15,441 bases of DNA from DASUZB01 sp036377075 (GTDB lineage: Bacteria > Actinomycetota > CALGFH01): contig DASUZB010000314.1 in assembly GCA_036377075.1 (NCBI GenBank), positions 1 to 15,441 on the forward strand, given 5' to 3'. Below are positions 5,670 to 13,603 of the stretch, in pieces. Both the position numbers and the translations under genes were made by a program. Position 1 is the stretch's first letter, and every line of letters starts with the position of its first letter. The notes under the pieces were generated by a model. The model did not search any database and was not told the DNA's origin. It worked only from the letters and a program-made list of their open reading frames with translations.

Positions 5670-7295
5670 CTAGGTGCCCGTGCTGCCTGCCTGCTCCCGG
5701 CTGCGCAGCTCGGCGCGGCGGATCTTGCCGGTCAGGGTCTTGGGCAGGTCGTCGACGAACTCGACCCGGCGCGGGTAGGCGTACGCGGACAGGCGCGTGC
5801 GCACGTGCTGCTGCAGCTCGGCGGTCAGGGCCTCACCCGGCTGGTGACCGGGGGTGAGGCGGACGAACGCCTTGACCACGTTGCCGCGCAGCTCGTCCGG
5901 GCTGGCCACCACGGCCGACTCGGCGACGGCGGGGTGCTCGAGCAGGCAGCTCTCCACCTCGAACGGGCCGATGCGGTAGCCGGCGGCGATGATCACGTCG
6001 TCGGCCCTGCCCTGGTACCAGACGTAGCCGTCCTCGTCCTGCCTGGCGGTGTCCTTGGTGTGGAACCACTCCCCGCCGAAGACCTCCTGGGAGTCGTCGG
6101 GCCGGTTCCAGTAGCCGAGCGGGTAGTGCGGGTTCGAGCGGGCGCGCAGGCAGATCTCGCCCGGCTCGCCGCGCCGCACCGGCTGCTCGTCCTCGTCGAG
6201 CAGGGCGACGTCCCAGCCGGGCAGCGGCAGGCCCATGGAGCCGGGCCGCACCGGGACGGTGGGGAAGTTGCCGCACAGCGGGTAGCTCTCGGTGAGGCCG
6301 TAGAAGTCGAGCACCGGGCAGCGGACCGTCCGCTCCCACCAGGCGATCGCCTCGGGGTTGAGGGGCTCCCCGGCCGAGCAGGCCAGCCGGACGCGGAACT
6401 GCAGCTTGCCGGCGTCCCCGACGCCCATCATGGCGCGGATCGCGGTCGGGGTGGCGAACACGTTGCCGACGCCGTTGTCGGCCAGCAGGCGCAGCGCCTT
6501 GCCAGGGTCGAAACCGCCCTTGCGGCCGTGCACCAGCGTCTCGACGCCGAAGCGCCAGGGCCCGAGCAGGCCGGGCACGATCCCGGCGATCCAGGCCCAC
6601 TCGCCGGTCGAGTGGAACAGCTCGCCCACCTGGACGTCGTGGCAGAACTGGAACTCCTCGTGGCCGAGCAGGTAGCGGTGGGCGTGCAGGATCCCCTTGG
6701 CCGGGCCGGTCGTGCCCGAGCTGTAGTAGAGCTGGGCGGGGGTGTCCGGGTCGGTGACCGGGGCGGGGAACCGGTCGGAGGCGGCCCTGGTGAGCTCCTC
6801 GAAGCCCTCGGCTCCCTGGCCACCGATCACCACGACGTGCTCGACCGAGGGCGCCCGCTCCACCAGGGCGCCCACCCGGTCGCGGTGCTCGGCGGAGGTG
6901 ACCAGGACCTTGGCGCCCGAGTCGTTGAGGCGGTGGGCGATGCCCTCGTCACCGTAGAGCACGCTCATCGAGAGCAGGATCGCCTCGCTCTTGTAGGTGG
7001 CGAGGAAGGTGGCGGCGACCTCGGGCGAGGCCGGCGCCATCACCGCCACCCGGTCGCCGCGCCCGACCCCGAGCCCGCGCAGGGCGTTGGCGGTCCGGTT
7101 GGTGAGCCGCTGCAGGTCGCCGAAGGTCCAGCGCTCGTCGCGGCCGTCGTCGGAGAGGTAACGCATCGCCGGCTGCTCCGGCTCGTGCTTGTCGAGCACG
7201 TCGTCGGCGATGTTGTAGCTGGCGGGCACCTCCCACCTGAACGCCGCGGTCATCTGCTCGTAGGTCCCGGGACGGTAGCTGCGGTACTCGCGCAT
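5670..7295 (-). CDS. Acyl-CoA synthetase, medium-chain/acetate type (AMP-forming)
   Basis: A 541-residue ANL-superfamily enzyme that activates a carboxylic acid with ATP to an acyl-adenylate and passes it to coenzyme A in the cytosol. The phosphate loop YYSSGTTGPAKG is at 190-201, the adenine-site motif YGLTE at 332-336, the ribose-binding Asp in HTKDTA (D415), the hinge GRADD at 429-433 followed by GYRIGPFEVES, and the catalytic lysine in TGKIRR (K524). The RIGPFEVES hinge and overall length fit the MACS/acetyl-CoA synthetase-like group (short- or medium-chain, branched or aromatic acids); the exact acid cannot be read. The usual TGD of motif A7 is TKD here. I start at the ATG at 7295 because GAGGAGGG sits four bases upstream and the sequence before it is not protein-like. 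It is divergent from the beta-helix gene and upstream of the SPOR gene. Confidence 0.92.
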   Translation of the reverse strand: MREYRSYRPGTYEQMTAAFRWEVPASYNIADDVLDKHEPEQPAMRYLSDDGRDERWTFGDLQRLTNRTANALRGLGVGRGDRVAVMAPASPEVAATFLATYKSEAILLSMSVLYGDEGIAHRLNDSGAKVLVTSAEHRDRVGALVERAPSVEHVVVIGGQGAEGFEELTRAASDRFPAPVTDPDTPAQLYYSSGTTGPAKGILHAHRYLLGHEEFQFCHDVQVGELFHSTGEWAWIAGIVPGLLGPWRFGVETLVHGRKGGFDPGKALRLLADNGVGNVFATPTAIRAMMGVGDAGKLQFRVRLACSAGEPLNPEAIAWWERTVRCPVLDFYGLTESYPLCGNFPTVPVRPGSMGLPLPGWDVALLDEDEQPVRRGEPGEICLRARSNPHYPLGYWNRPDDSQEVFGGEWFHTKDTARQDEDGYVWYQGRADDVIIAAGYRIGPFEVESCLLEHPAVAESAVVASPDELRGNVVKAFVRLTPGHQPGEALTAELQQHVRTRLSAYAYPRRVEFVDDLPKTLTGKIRRAELRSREQAGSTGT

Positions 7296-7427
7296 GGCGC
7301 CCTCCTCGATGCCGGCGACGGCGCAAGGGATCAGCGACCGGTGGTCAGGATGCCTGCGTGGGCGACCGAGAATACCGGGGAGCACGGCGTCTCGCTATCC
7401 CACCGGATAGAGCGGAACAGGAGTCCT
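7296..7427. promoter_or_regulatory. Divergent control region between acyl-CoA synthetase and beta-helix genes
   Basis: This 132-base region holds ribosome sites for both genes: GAGGAGGG on the minus strand at 7300-7307, and AGGAG at 7419-7423 for the ATG at 7428. A minus-strand TATTCT (7369-7374) could be a -10 for the synthetase, without a clear -35. A small perfect hairpin, CTATCC-CACC-GGATAG (7395-7410), lies just before the beta-helix ribosome site and could be an operator or a translation-control hairpin. I see no clear plus-strand promoter hexamers. Confidence 0.35.
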
Positions 7428-8291
7428 ATGACCATCCTGCGCTTGGCCACCGTGTTAGCCCTGCTGGTCCTCTCGTCCACTTCCGCGTCCGCGTCCGACC
7501 CCGATCAACGACTCTCCTGGGCACCGCCGCACCTGGACTCGCCGACCATCGTCAACGTCAGCAACAGCCACCACGTCCTCAAGCTCGACCCCACCCGCAA
7601 CTACCTGATCCGCATGCCCGCCACCAAGCTGTCGGTCCTCGGCGGCCTGGTCATCGTCGGCGGCCACGACGTCGTCCTGGTCGGCGGCGCCATCACCATC
7701 CCCGCCTGGGGCCAGGCCCACCCTACCGACAACCGCGGCCTGTACCTGAAGAACCAGACGGGCACGGTTCATATCGAGGGCCTGCTGATCGACGACTCCG
7801 GCGGCGCGCTGTCCGAGGGCATCAACGTCAACGCCCCCAAGGCCACCGTGCAGCTCGAGAACGTCCGCGTCCAGGACGTCCACGCCCGCGACGAGGCCAA
7901 CTTCAGCGACAACCACCCCGACCTGATCCAGTCCTGGGCAGGCCCGGCGGAGCTGCGCGTCGACCGCTTCACCGGCACCACCGACTACCAGGGGATCTAC
8001 CTCGCCCCGCAGGAGATGGGCGAGCGCTCCCAACCGCGCCGGCTCGACCTGCGCCGGGTGAACATCGAGACCAGGCCGAGCGCCCGCTACCTGCTCTGGC
8101 AGGTGGGGGACGCGGCGCTGCGGCTCTCCGACGTCTGGCTCCGGCCGAGCCCCGGCAGGTCCGAGGTGGTCTGGCCCGACGACGGCCGCTGGGACACGGC
8201 CGTCCAGGGGGACCCACCCGCTGGCGACTTCGTGGGCGCCGGCGAGGCCGGCCTGGGCTACCACTCGCCCGGCTACCTGCCGAATGACTGA
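7428..8291 (+). CDS. Secreted right-handed beta-helix protein
   Basis: The 287-residue protein begins with a Sec-type signal peptide (MTILRLATVLALLVLSSTSASA, cleavage near residue 22). The remainder reads as short repeating strands with V/I/L-rich steps (LGGLVIVGGHDVVLVGGAITI, TVHIEGLLIDDS, ATVQLENVRVQDV, AELRVDRFTGT, RRLDLRRVNIET, AALRLSDVWLRP), the pattern of right-handed parallel beta-helix proteins such as polysaccharide lyases and epimerases. A conserved-looking NHPDLIQSW and YQGIYLAPQ lie on the predicted face, but no known catalytic set can be assigned. AGGAG four bases upstream supports the ATG. It is exported and stands immediately before the exopolysaccharide operon, in the same direction, so a role in binding or modifying the polymer is plausible but is inference. 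A hairpin over its stop suggests that it is its own transcription unit. Confidence 0.8.
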   Translation: MTILRLATVLALLVLSSTSASASDPDQRLSWAPPHLDSPTIVNVSNSHHVLKLDPTRNYLIRMPATKLSVLGGLVIVGGHDVVLVGGAITIPAWGQAHPTDNRGLYLKNQTGTVHIEGLLIDDSGGALSEGINVNAPKATVQLENVRVQDVHARDEANFSDNHPDLIQSWAGPAELRVDRFTGTTDYQGIYLAPQEMGERSQPRRLDLRRVNIETRPSARYLLWQVGDAALRLSDVWLRPSPGRSEVVWPDDGRWDTAVQGDPPAGDFVGAGEAGLGYHSPGYLPND

Positions 8292-8307
8292 GCGGTCGCG
8301 CGGCAGG
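8276..8307 (+). terminator. Stem-loop over the stop of the beta-helix gene
   Basis: CCTGCCG (8276-8282) pairs with CGGCAGG (8301-8307); a further GAC/GTC pairing (8286-8288 with 8295-8297) is possible inside the loop. The TGA at 8289-8291 lies in the loop. There is no T-run, so factor-independent termination is doubtful, but the position just before a candidate promoter fits a boundary between transcription units. Confidence 0.35.
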
Positions 8308-8321
8308 AGTCCGGGTAGAAT
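8293..8321 (+). promoter_or_regulatory. Candidate promoter of the exopolysaccharide operon
   Basis: TAGAAT (8316-8321), in the context GGGTAGAATG, is a good actinobacterial -10; the matching -35 position (8293-8298, GCGGTC) is poor. The predicted start near 8328 gives a leader of about 60 bases with a strikingly AT-rich patch (8339-8364, including TATTTACCATTTTATG) before the GGGGGGTGA ribosome site of the ATG at 8388. The patch is unlike the surrounding DNA and may itself have a regulatory role. Confidence 0.4.
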
Positions 8322-8387
8322 GCCCTCCGCGCGCGACAGGATTGAGAATATTTACCATTTTATGCGGCGCGGCATGGGGGGTGACGC

Positions 8388-9437
8388 ATGGGCCGTCCGG
8401 CCGTCGGCTTCGTCGCCTGGAGCCAGCTCTCCGGGCGTGAGGCGGAGATCGCCGAGGCGCTCGAGGGGCAGGCCCGCTGCGTCTACCCGCGGCGGCTCGC
8501 CGGCCGAACGCTGGCGCCGCTGCGCTACGCGGTCAGCGCGCTCGCCACCGCCGCCTACCTGGCGCGCCACCGGCCGCGGGCGGTGATCGCCACCAACCCG
8601 CCCGTCTTCCCGGGCCTGCTGGCGCTCGCCTACGGCCGGCTCGCGGGCGCGCCGGTCCTGCTCGACAGCCATCCGTCGTCCTTCGGGACCAAGGGCGACC
8701 GGCTCTCGGCCCGGCTCCTGCCCGTGCACGCCTGGCTCGCCCGGCGGGTGACCGCCACCCTGGTGACCGCGGAGGAATGGGTGCGCCAGGTCGCGGCCTG
8801 GGGCGGCAGGGGGGAGATCGTCCACGAGGCCCCGGCCGGCTGGGACGAGAGCCGGCCGCGCCCGTTGCCGGACCGCCCGGTGGTGCTGTTCGCCGGCGTC
8901 TTCGCCGCCGACGAGCCGGTGGCCGAGGTGGTCGAGGCGGCCCGCCTGCTCCCCGCCGTCGAGGTCCACGTCACCGGGGATCCCGGCCGCTGCCCGCGAT
9001 CGGTGTTGGCGGCGGCGCCGGCGAACGTCACCTTCGTCGGCCTCCTGGCCGAGCCCGAGTACCGGCAGGCGCTGCGGCAGGCCGACCTGGTCCTCGCGCT
9101 GACGACCGAGCCCACCTCGGTGATGCGGGTGGCGTACGAGGCGGTCTACGCGGGGCGGCCGCTGGTGACCAGCGACTGGCCGGTCCTCACCGAGCTGTTC
9201 CCGCACGCCGTCCACGTCGCCAACCACGCCGAAGCGATCGCCGCCGGCCTGGCAGAGGCGCTGCGGCGCCACGCCGAGCTGTCGGCCGCCTGCCCGGCGG
9301 CGGCCGCCGCCCAGCGCGCCCGCTGGCAGGGGCAGCTGGCGGCGCTCCGCGACCTGACCGGCACCGCCACGCCGGCGCGCCGTCGGCCCGTACGTGGCTG
9401 GCCAGGCCGGCGCCGACGCCTCGGGACGGGGAGCTGA
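8388..9437 (+). CDS. Glycosyltransferase, GT-B fold (GT4-like), exopolysaccharide cluster
   Basis: The 349-residue protein has the two-domain GT-B layout. The N-terminal half shows alternating strands and helices (AVGFVAWSQLSGREAEIAEAL, PRAVIATNPPVFPGLLAL at 63-80, APVLLDSHPSSFG at 88-100). The donor domain begins with RPVVLFAGVFAADEPV (163-178), continues with VEVHVTGDPG (191-200) and ANVTFVGLL (212-220), and ends with EAVYAGRPLVTSD (251-263), the acidic E and following loop that hold the nucleotide sugar in GT4-like enzymes. It should add one sugar to a lipid-linked repeat unit on the cytosolic side of the membrane; donor and acceptor cannot be read. The C-terminal tail (330-346) is Arg-rich. 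The ATG has a GGGGGGTGA leader. It is the first gene of a tight operon, two bases from the Wzz-like gene. Confidence 0.82.
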   Translation: MGRPAVGFVAWSQLSGREAEIAEALEGQARCVYPRRLAGRTLAPLRYAVSALATAAYLARHRPRAVIATNPPVFPGLLALAYGRLAGAPVLLDSHPSSFGTKGDRLSARLLPVHAWLARRVTATLVTAEEWVRQVAAWGGRGEIVHEAPAGWDESRPRPLPDRPVVLFAGVFAADEPVAEVVEAARLLPAVEVHVTGDPGRCPRSVLAAAPANVTFVGLLAEPEYRQALRQADLVLALTTEPTSVMRVAYEAVYAGRPLVTSDWPVLTELFPHAVHVANHAEAIAAGLAEALRRHAELSAACPAAAAAQRARWQGQLAALRDLTGTATPARRRPVRGWPGRRRRLGTGS

Positions 9438-9439
9438 CC

Positions 9440-10594
9440 GTGACCACCAGGGCGAACAGGCTCCGCCGCCGGCGCGTCCAGGCGCGTTCGGCCTGGCTGC
9501 GCCGGCGCGGCTGGGTGCCGCTGGCCACCACCGTCCTGGCCGCGCTGAGCGCGTTCGCCGTCTCCGACAACCGGCCGGCCACCCACACGGCCGAGGCCAC
9601 CCTGATCGTGCAGTCGGGCGCCACCCGCAACGACCCTGGCAACGCCAACGAGGCCGCCACCCTGGCGGTCACCTACGCGCGCCTGATCCCCCACGACACC
9701 CGCATCATCGGCTACCTGGCCGGGGTGCTGCGCCAGCCACCCGAGCGGGTGCAGCAGCGCATCACCGCCCTCACCGATCCGGACACCTCCCTGCTGCGGG
9801 TGCGCTTCTCCGACGCGGAGCCCCACACGGCGGTGCTCGGAGCCCGGGAGCTGGCCTACGCGGTGGCCGGCGTGCGCCGGGTCACGCCCGCGATCGCGCC
9901 CGGGTCGGTCGTGCTGGTCGCCTACCCGACCGTGGCCGCCCCGTCCTCGCCCGGCCCCCGCGGCGCGGTCCCGGTCGGCGCGCTGCTCGGGCTGATCGTC
10001 GGCATCGTGCTCGCGGTCGCCTGGGACCGGGCCGACGCCCGGGTCGACGACCGCGCCGTCCTCCGCGACCTGACCAGCTGCCCCGTCTCCCTGGTCGACG
10101 GGCGCGTTCGCGGCGTGGCCGTCGCCCTGCTGCACCACTGGCGGGCGACGGCGGATTCCGAGGAGCAGGCCCTCCGGATCGCGCTGCTCCCGGCGATGCC
10201 GCGGCTGGAGGCGCAGCTGTGGGGCCTGGCGCAGCACTTCGCGGCGACGTCGGTCTGGCTCGGAAGGCCGCTCGGGGTGGAGGTCGGCATCTCCCAGGAG
10301 CCGTGGGTCGGCGGCCCGGCGGTCACCCTGGTCATCGGTGGCGTCCCCGGCGACGAGGACGCCGGCGAGGCGGTCGCGCTCGCCTGCGACCTGACGGTGC
10401 TGGTCGTGCCGGCCGGCGCGCGCCAGCGGGAGCTGCGCGCCGCGCTCAGGGCCCTGGAGCACCACGGCGTCTTGCCGGCCTGGGCCCTGCTCGTCCCGCA
10501 CGGCGCCCTCCCGCCGCGCGGGGAGGGCCGCTCCGCCGAGCAGGCCGGCGACCCTGCCCCGCTCCCGACCGAGGTGGGGAGCCAGACCCAGTGA
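9440..10594 (+). CDS. Wzz-like chain-length/co-polymerase protein with P-loop-less cytosolic tail
   Basis: The 384-residue protein has two membrane helices (about 25-41 and 176-195) enclosing a ~130-residue outer region that starts with THTAEATLIVQSG, the usual beginning of a Wzz domain, and ends with a proline-rich stretch (APSSPGPRG, 167-175) just before the second helix. Wzz proteins set polysaccharide chain length together with the Wzy polymerase. The cytosolic part (196-384) resembles the second half of a tyrosine-autokinase fold: VTLVIGGVPGDEDAGEAVALACDLTVLVVPAGARQ, where CDLTVLVV (316-323) is at the place of a late beta strand of the kinase, followed by a helix and VLPAWALLVP. No P-loop GxxxxGK[ST] and no C-terminal tyrosine cluster are present, so it should not be an active kinase. 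The GTG start has GGGGAG six bases upstream; its TGA overlaps the start of the next gene (GTGA). Confidence 0.75.
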   Translation: MTTRANRLRRRRVQARSAWLRRRGWVPLATTVLAALSAFAVSDNRPATHTAEATLIVQSGATRNDPGNANEAATLAVTYARLIPHDTRIIGYLAGVLRQPPERVQQRITALTDPDTSLLRVRFSDAEPHTAVLGARELAYAVAGVRRVTPAIAPGSVVLVAYPTVAAPSSPGPRGAVPVGALLGLIVGIVLAVAWDRADARVDDRAVLRDLTSCPVSLVDGRVRGVAVALLHHWRATADSEEQALRIALLPAMPRLEAQLWGLAQHFAATSVWLGRPLGVEVGISQEPWVGGPAVTLVIGGVPGDEDAGEAVALACDLTVLVVPAGARQRELRAALRALEHHGVLPAWALLVPHGALPPRGEGRSAEQAGDPAPLPTEVGSQTQ

Positions 10595-12081
10595 GCCTGG
10601 CAGCGGCGGCCCCACGCGAGCGGGGCGACGCTGCCGCCGAGCGGGGCTGGCTGGCCCGCTCGCCCGCGCCGCTGCCGCTGGCCGCGCTGGCGGTGGGGGC
10701 CGCCGTGGCGGTCGGCGTGGCCGCCGCGCTGGGACCGTTGCTGGGCCTGGCCGTGGTGGCGTCGGTCGCGTTCGGCCTGGTGGTGCTGTGGCGGCCGGCG
10801 CTCGGCGGGCTCGTCCTGGTCGCGCTCGTGCCGGTCACCTCGGGCCTGCGGCGCGGGCTGCCCCTGCCAGGCATGCGCCTGTCCGAGGTGCTGATCGTGG
10901 TGGTGGCCGCCCTCGTGCTCGTCCCGGCCGGCCGCGGGCAGACGGTCCCCTGGCTGGCGCTCGACTGGCTGGCGCTCGCCTTCGTCGGCGCGGCGGTCGC
11001 GCTCGGCCTGCTCGGCATGGTCCGCAACCGGCAGCCGTTCACCCCGGAGAGCCTCGGCGCCGTCGCCGGCCCCGTGCAGTTCCTGCTGCTGTACCGGACC
11101 GTCCGCACCGCCCTGGCGACCCCCCACCGGCGCCGCCAGGCGCTGCGGCTGGCGCTCTGCGGCAGCGTGCCGGTGTCGCTGCTCGCCGCCGCGCAGCAGC
11201 TCGACGTCGGCCCGGCCAGGAAGCTGGTCGCGATCCTCACCGGCAGCCAGGTGTTCACGAGCTGGGGGTACCGCAACTTCCCGCGGGCGACCGGCCCGTT
11301 CCCGCACTGGCTCACGCTGGCCGGCTACCTGCTGGTGGTCGTGCTGCTCGCCACCTGCCTGCTGCTCGACCTGGAGGGCGGGCGCGTGCTCGGGCGGCCG
11401 CTGCTCGCGGCCGTGCTGGCCGTGGCCGCCGGCGCGATGGTGCTCTCGCTCACCCTGGCCGGGTTCTTCGGGGTGGTCGCCGGTGCGTTGCTGCTCGGCC
11501 GCTGGGCGGGCCGGCTCGGGCAGGTGCTCGCGTGCCTCCTGGCCGGCGCGGTCCTCGCCGCCGCGCTGTTCTGGCCGTTCCTGGCCAAGCGCTTCGAGTT
11601 CCAGTTCGGCGGCGGCCGCAACCACCTGGTCGCGGAGAGCATCGCCTTCCGGGTCGACGTCTGGACCCACGACTACCTTCCGGCGCTGTCCGGCTGGTGG
11701 TTGGCGGGGTACGGCCCCCTGCCCCCACCGGAGGTCCACTGGAAGTCAACCGAGTCGCAGTACGTCACCCTGGTGCTCCGCGGCGGCCTGCCGCTGCTGG
11801 CGCTGTACGGCGCGCTGCTGTGGGGGTTGCTCGTGCGGGCGCGCGGCCTGCTGCACCACCAGGACGTGGAGCAGCGGGTGCTCGCCCGGGTGACGACAGC
11901 GACGGTGATCGTGCTGCTGCCGATGCAGCTCGTCTTCCCCTACTTCACCAACAGCGGCCTGCCGCAGCTGTTCTGGTTGCTCCCCGCCATGCTCGCGACC
12001 GGTCCGGAGCCGGCACCCGGCCGGCGCCCGGCCGGCGGCCGCGCCCGCCTCGCCGCCGCGCGGGCGCCGGCGTGGCCCTGA
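10591..12081 (+). CDS. O-antigen ligase/Wzy-type polymerase family membrane protein
   Basis: This 496-residue protein is very hydrophobic, with about ten to twelve membrane helices beginning near residue 28 after a charged cytosolic start. The outer loop between late helices (about 330-390) has the look of Wzy_C/WaaL-family enzymes: RNFPRATGPFPHWLTLAGY (228-246), WTHDYLPALSGWWLAGYG (358-375) and KSTESQYVTLVLRGGLPLLAL (385-405). The ESQY segment before a helix starting with RxG is a recurring feature of the family. In this operon the likely job is to join flipped repeat units into polymer at the outer face of the membrane, next to the Wzz-like partner encoded immediately upstream. Ligation to another acceptor is the alternative. 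The GTG overlaps the upstream stop (GTGA) and follows GAGGTGGGGAG. The last ~25 residues are Arg/Ala/Pro-rich and cytosolic. Confidence 0.82.
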   Translation: MSLAAAAPRERGDAAAERGWLARSPAPLPLAALAVGAAVAVGVAAALGPLLGLAVVASVAFGLVVLWRPALGGLVLVALVPVTSGLRRGLPLPGMRLSEVLIVVVAALVLVPAGRGQTVPWLALDWLALAFVGAAVALGLLGMVRNRQPFTPESLGAVAGPVQFLLLYRTVRTALATPHRRRQALRLALCGSVPVSLLAAAQQLDVGPARKLVAILTGSQVFTSWGYRNFPRATGPFPHWLTLAGYLLVVVLLATCLLLDLEGGRVLGRPLLAAVLAVAAGAMVLSLTLAGFFGVVAGALLLGRWAGRLGQVLACLLAGAVLAAALFWPFLAKRFEFQFGGGRNHLVAESIAFRVDVWTHDYLPALSGWWLAGYGPLPPPEVHWKSTESQYVTLVLRGGLPLLALYGALLWGLLVRARGLLHHQDVEQRVLARVTTATVIVLLPMQLVFPYFTNSGLPQLFWLLPAMLATGPEPAPGRRPAGGRARLAAARAPAWP

Positions 12082-12084
12082 CGC

Positions 12085-13566
12085 GTGGCCAGCGGCCGAG
12101 CGGCCGGACTGCGCGCCCTGACCCTGCGGGGCGGCGCCTACCTGTTGGTGCGCGAGGCCGTCGGCCTGGCACTGCGGGTCGGCGGCATCCTGGTGCTGAG
12201 CCGGCTGATCGGCCCGACCGGCTACGGGCTCTACGCCGTGCCCCTCGCGGTCACCACGGTGCTCGCCACGGTCGGCTGGATGGGCGCCGACGTGTTCCTC
12301 ATCCGGCAGCCCGACGAGCCGCCACGGCGCGCCTACGACCAGGCGTTCAGCTTCCTGCTGGTGAGCGGGACGCTGGTCGCCGCGCTCGGCCTCGCCGCCA
12401 CCGTCCTGGCCGGCCCGGGCCTGCTCGACCCGCGCTACCGGGAGCTGCTGCGCGTGATGCTGCTGACGCTGCCGGTCAACGTCACCTGGATCCCGGCCCA
12501 GGCCATGCTGGAGCGGCGCTTCGACTACCGCCGGCTGGCCCGCATCGAGGTCGGCTCCGACGCCACCTTCTACGGCGGCGCGCTGCTCCTGGCGTGGCGC
12601 GGTGCCGGTGCGTGGAGCCCGGTGGCGGGCTACTGCTGCATGCAGGTCTGGATGCTGCTCGCCGGCTGCGCGCTCGCCCGCTACCGCCCGCGCCTCGCCT
12701 GGTCGGGCGCGTTCGTGCGCGAGCTGCTCGGCTACGGCTTCTCCTACTCGATGTCGAACTGGGTCGCGCGCCTGCGGCTGCTGGTCGCGCCGCTGGTGGT
12801 CGGCCACGACCTCGGGCCGCAGGCGGTCGGCCACGTCGCCCTCGCCATCCGGATGGTCGAGAACCTCGGCTTCGTCACCCGGATCACCAGCCGGGTCTCG
12901 GTGGTCGCCCTCGCCAACGTGCAGCAGGATCTCGCCCGCGCGCGCCGGGCGCTCGAGGAGGCCATGGCCCTACAGCTCCTGGTGCTCGGAGCGCTGCTCG
13001 GTGGGTTCGCGATGGTGGCCAACTGGCTGGTGCCGCTCCTGCTCGGGCCGGCGTGGTCGCGGTCGCTGGCGGTGTACGGGTTCCTGGCCGCCGGCTCGCT
13101 GGTCTACGCCGTCTTCTCCCTGCACCAGTCGCTGCTGTACGTGCTGCGCGGCACCGCCGACGTGGCGCTCTGGGCGGTCCTCCACCTCGCCCTGCTCGCC
13201 GCCGCCGCGGTGGTGCTCGTGCCGCGCCTCGGCCTGGCGGGTTACGGCTGGGCCGAGCTCGTCTCGCTGGCCAGCTACGCCGTCCTGCACGCCGGCGTCC
13301 GCCGGCGCGTCGGCGTCGGCTACCGCGGCGTCCTGCCATGGGCGGTGGCCTGCGGCCCGCTGCTGCTCGCGCTCGCGACGCCGCTGCCATGGCGGCTGCT
13401 GCTGCTGGCACCAGCCGCCGCGGTCGCCCTGCTACCGAGCGCCCGTCGTCAGGCGCTCGCCTACGCCGGCTACCTGAGGCTCGCGGTGCGCCGCGGTCGG
13501 GCGACAGGGTCGGACGATCAGAGCGTATATCCTGATACAGATGTACAGCTCGAAAGGTCGCCATGA
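12085..13566 (+). CDS. Wzx-like polysaccharide flippase (MOP superfamily)
   Basis: The 493-residue protein has roughly twelve membrane helices and the early signature of Wzx/PST transporters: a first helix with VREAVGLALRVGGILVLSRLIG followed by GPTGYGLYAV (43-52). The mid-protein segment LLGYGFSYSMSNWVARLRLLV begins the second half of the pseudo-repeat. Such proteins move undecaprenyl-linked repeat units from the cytosolic to the outer leaflet. It follows the polymerase gene by three bases, with no clear ribosome site of its own, so it is probably translated by coupling. The last fifteen codons (13521-13566) are markedly AT-richer than the rest and may double as a promoter or leader for the next gene. 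A teichuronic or teichoic-type substrate cannot be excluded. Confidence 0.85.
   Translation: MASGRAAGLRALTLRGGAYLLVREAVGLALRVGGILVLSRLIGPTGYGLYAVPLAVTTVLATVGWMGADVFLIRQPDEPPRRAYDQAFSFLLVSGTLVAALGLAATVLAGPGLLDPRYRELLRVMLLTLPVNVTWIPAQAMLERRFDYRRLARIEVGSDATFYGGALLLAWRGAGAWSPVAGYCCMQVWMLLAGCALARYRPRLAWSGAFVRELLGYGFSYSMSNWVARLRLLVAPLVVGHDLGPQAVGHVALAIRMVENLGFVTRITSRVSVVALANVQQDLARARRALEEAMALQLLVLGALLGGFAMVANWLVPLLLGPAWSRSLAVYGFLAAGSLVYAVFSLHQSLLYVLRGTADVALWAVLHLALLAAAAVVLVPRLGLAGYGWAELVSLASYAVLHAGVRRRVGVGYRGVLPWAVACGPLLLALATPLPWRLLLLAPAAAVALLPSARRQALAYAGYLRLAVRRGRATGSDDQSVYPDTDVQLERSP
13526..13560 (+). promoter_or_regulatory. AT-rich patch at the end of the flippase gene, possible internal promoter
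   Basis: A stretch with GTATATCCTGATACAGATG interrupts otherwise very GC-rich coding DNA. TATCCT (13528-13533) fits a TANNNT -10, and GTAT...ATAC (13525-13528 and 13535-13538) forms a small inverted repeat around it. No convincing -35 lies upstream. A start near 13540 would give a ~64-base leader to the GTG of the next gene. Confidence 0.25.
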
Positions 13567-13588
13567 CGGCGATCGACTGGCCACCGCC

Positions 13589-13597
13589 GAGGGGGAA
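13589..13597 (+). promoter_or_regulatory. Ribosome-binding site deciding the GT2 start
   Basis: GAGGGGGAA lies six bases before the GTG at 13604. The in-frame ATG at 13541 has no such site and would add 21 residues with no family resemblance, so the GTG is preferred. Confidence 0.6.
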
Positions 13598-13603
13598 TGC
13601 CGC

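Noticed and set aside
5805..7427. Long plus-strand open frame before the beta-helix ATG
   Set aside because: It is antisense to the acyl-CoA synthetase, whose full motif set is certain. The frame stays open only because of high GC; the real gene in this frame starts at the ATG at 7428 with a ribosome site and signal peptide.
9146..11739. Long minus-strand open frames opposite the exopolysaccharide operon
   Set aside because: These are typical high-GC antisense shadows, rich in Arg, Gly and Gln, with no motifs or ribosome sites.
10788..13535. Very long plus-strand open frame across the polymerase and flippase genes
   Set aside because: Its product is Arg/Ala/Pro/Gly-rich with no hydrophobic pattern, whereas the overlapping frames give clear membrane proteins with coupled starts.
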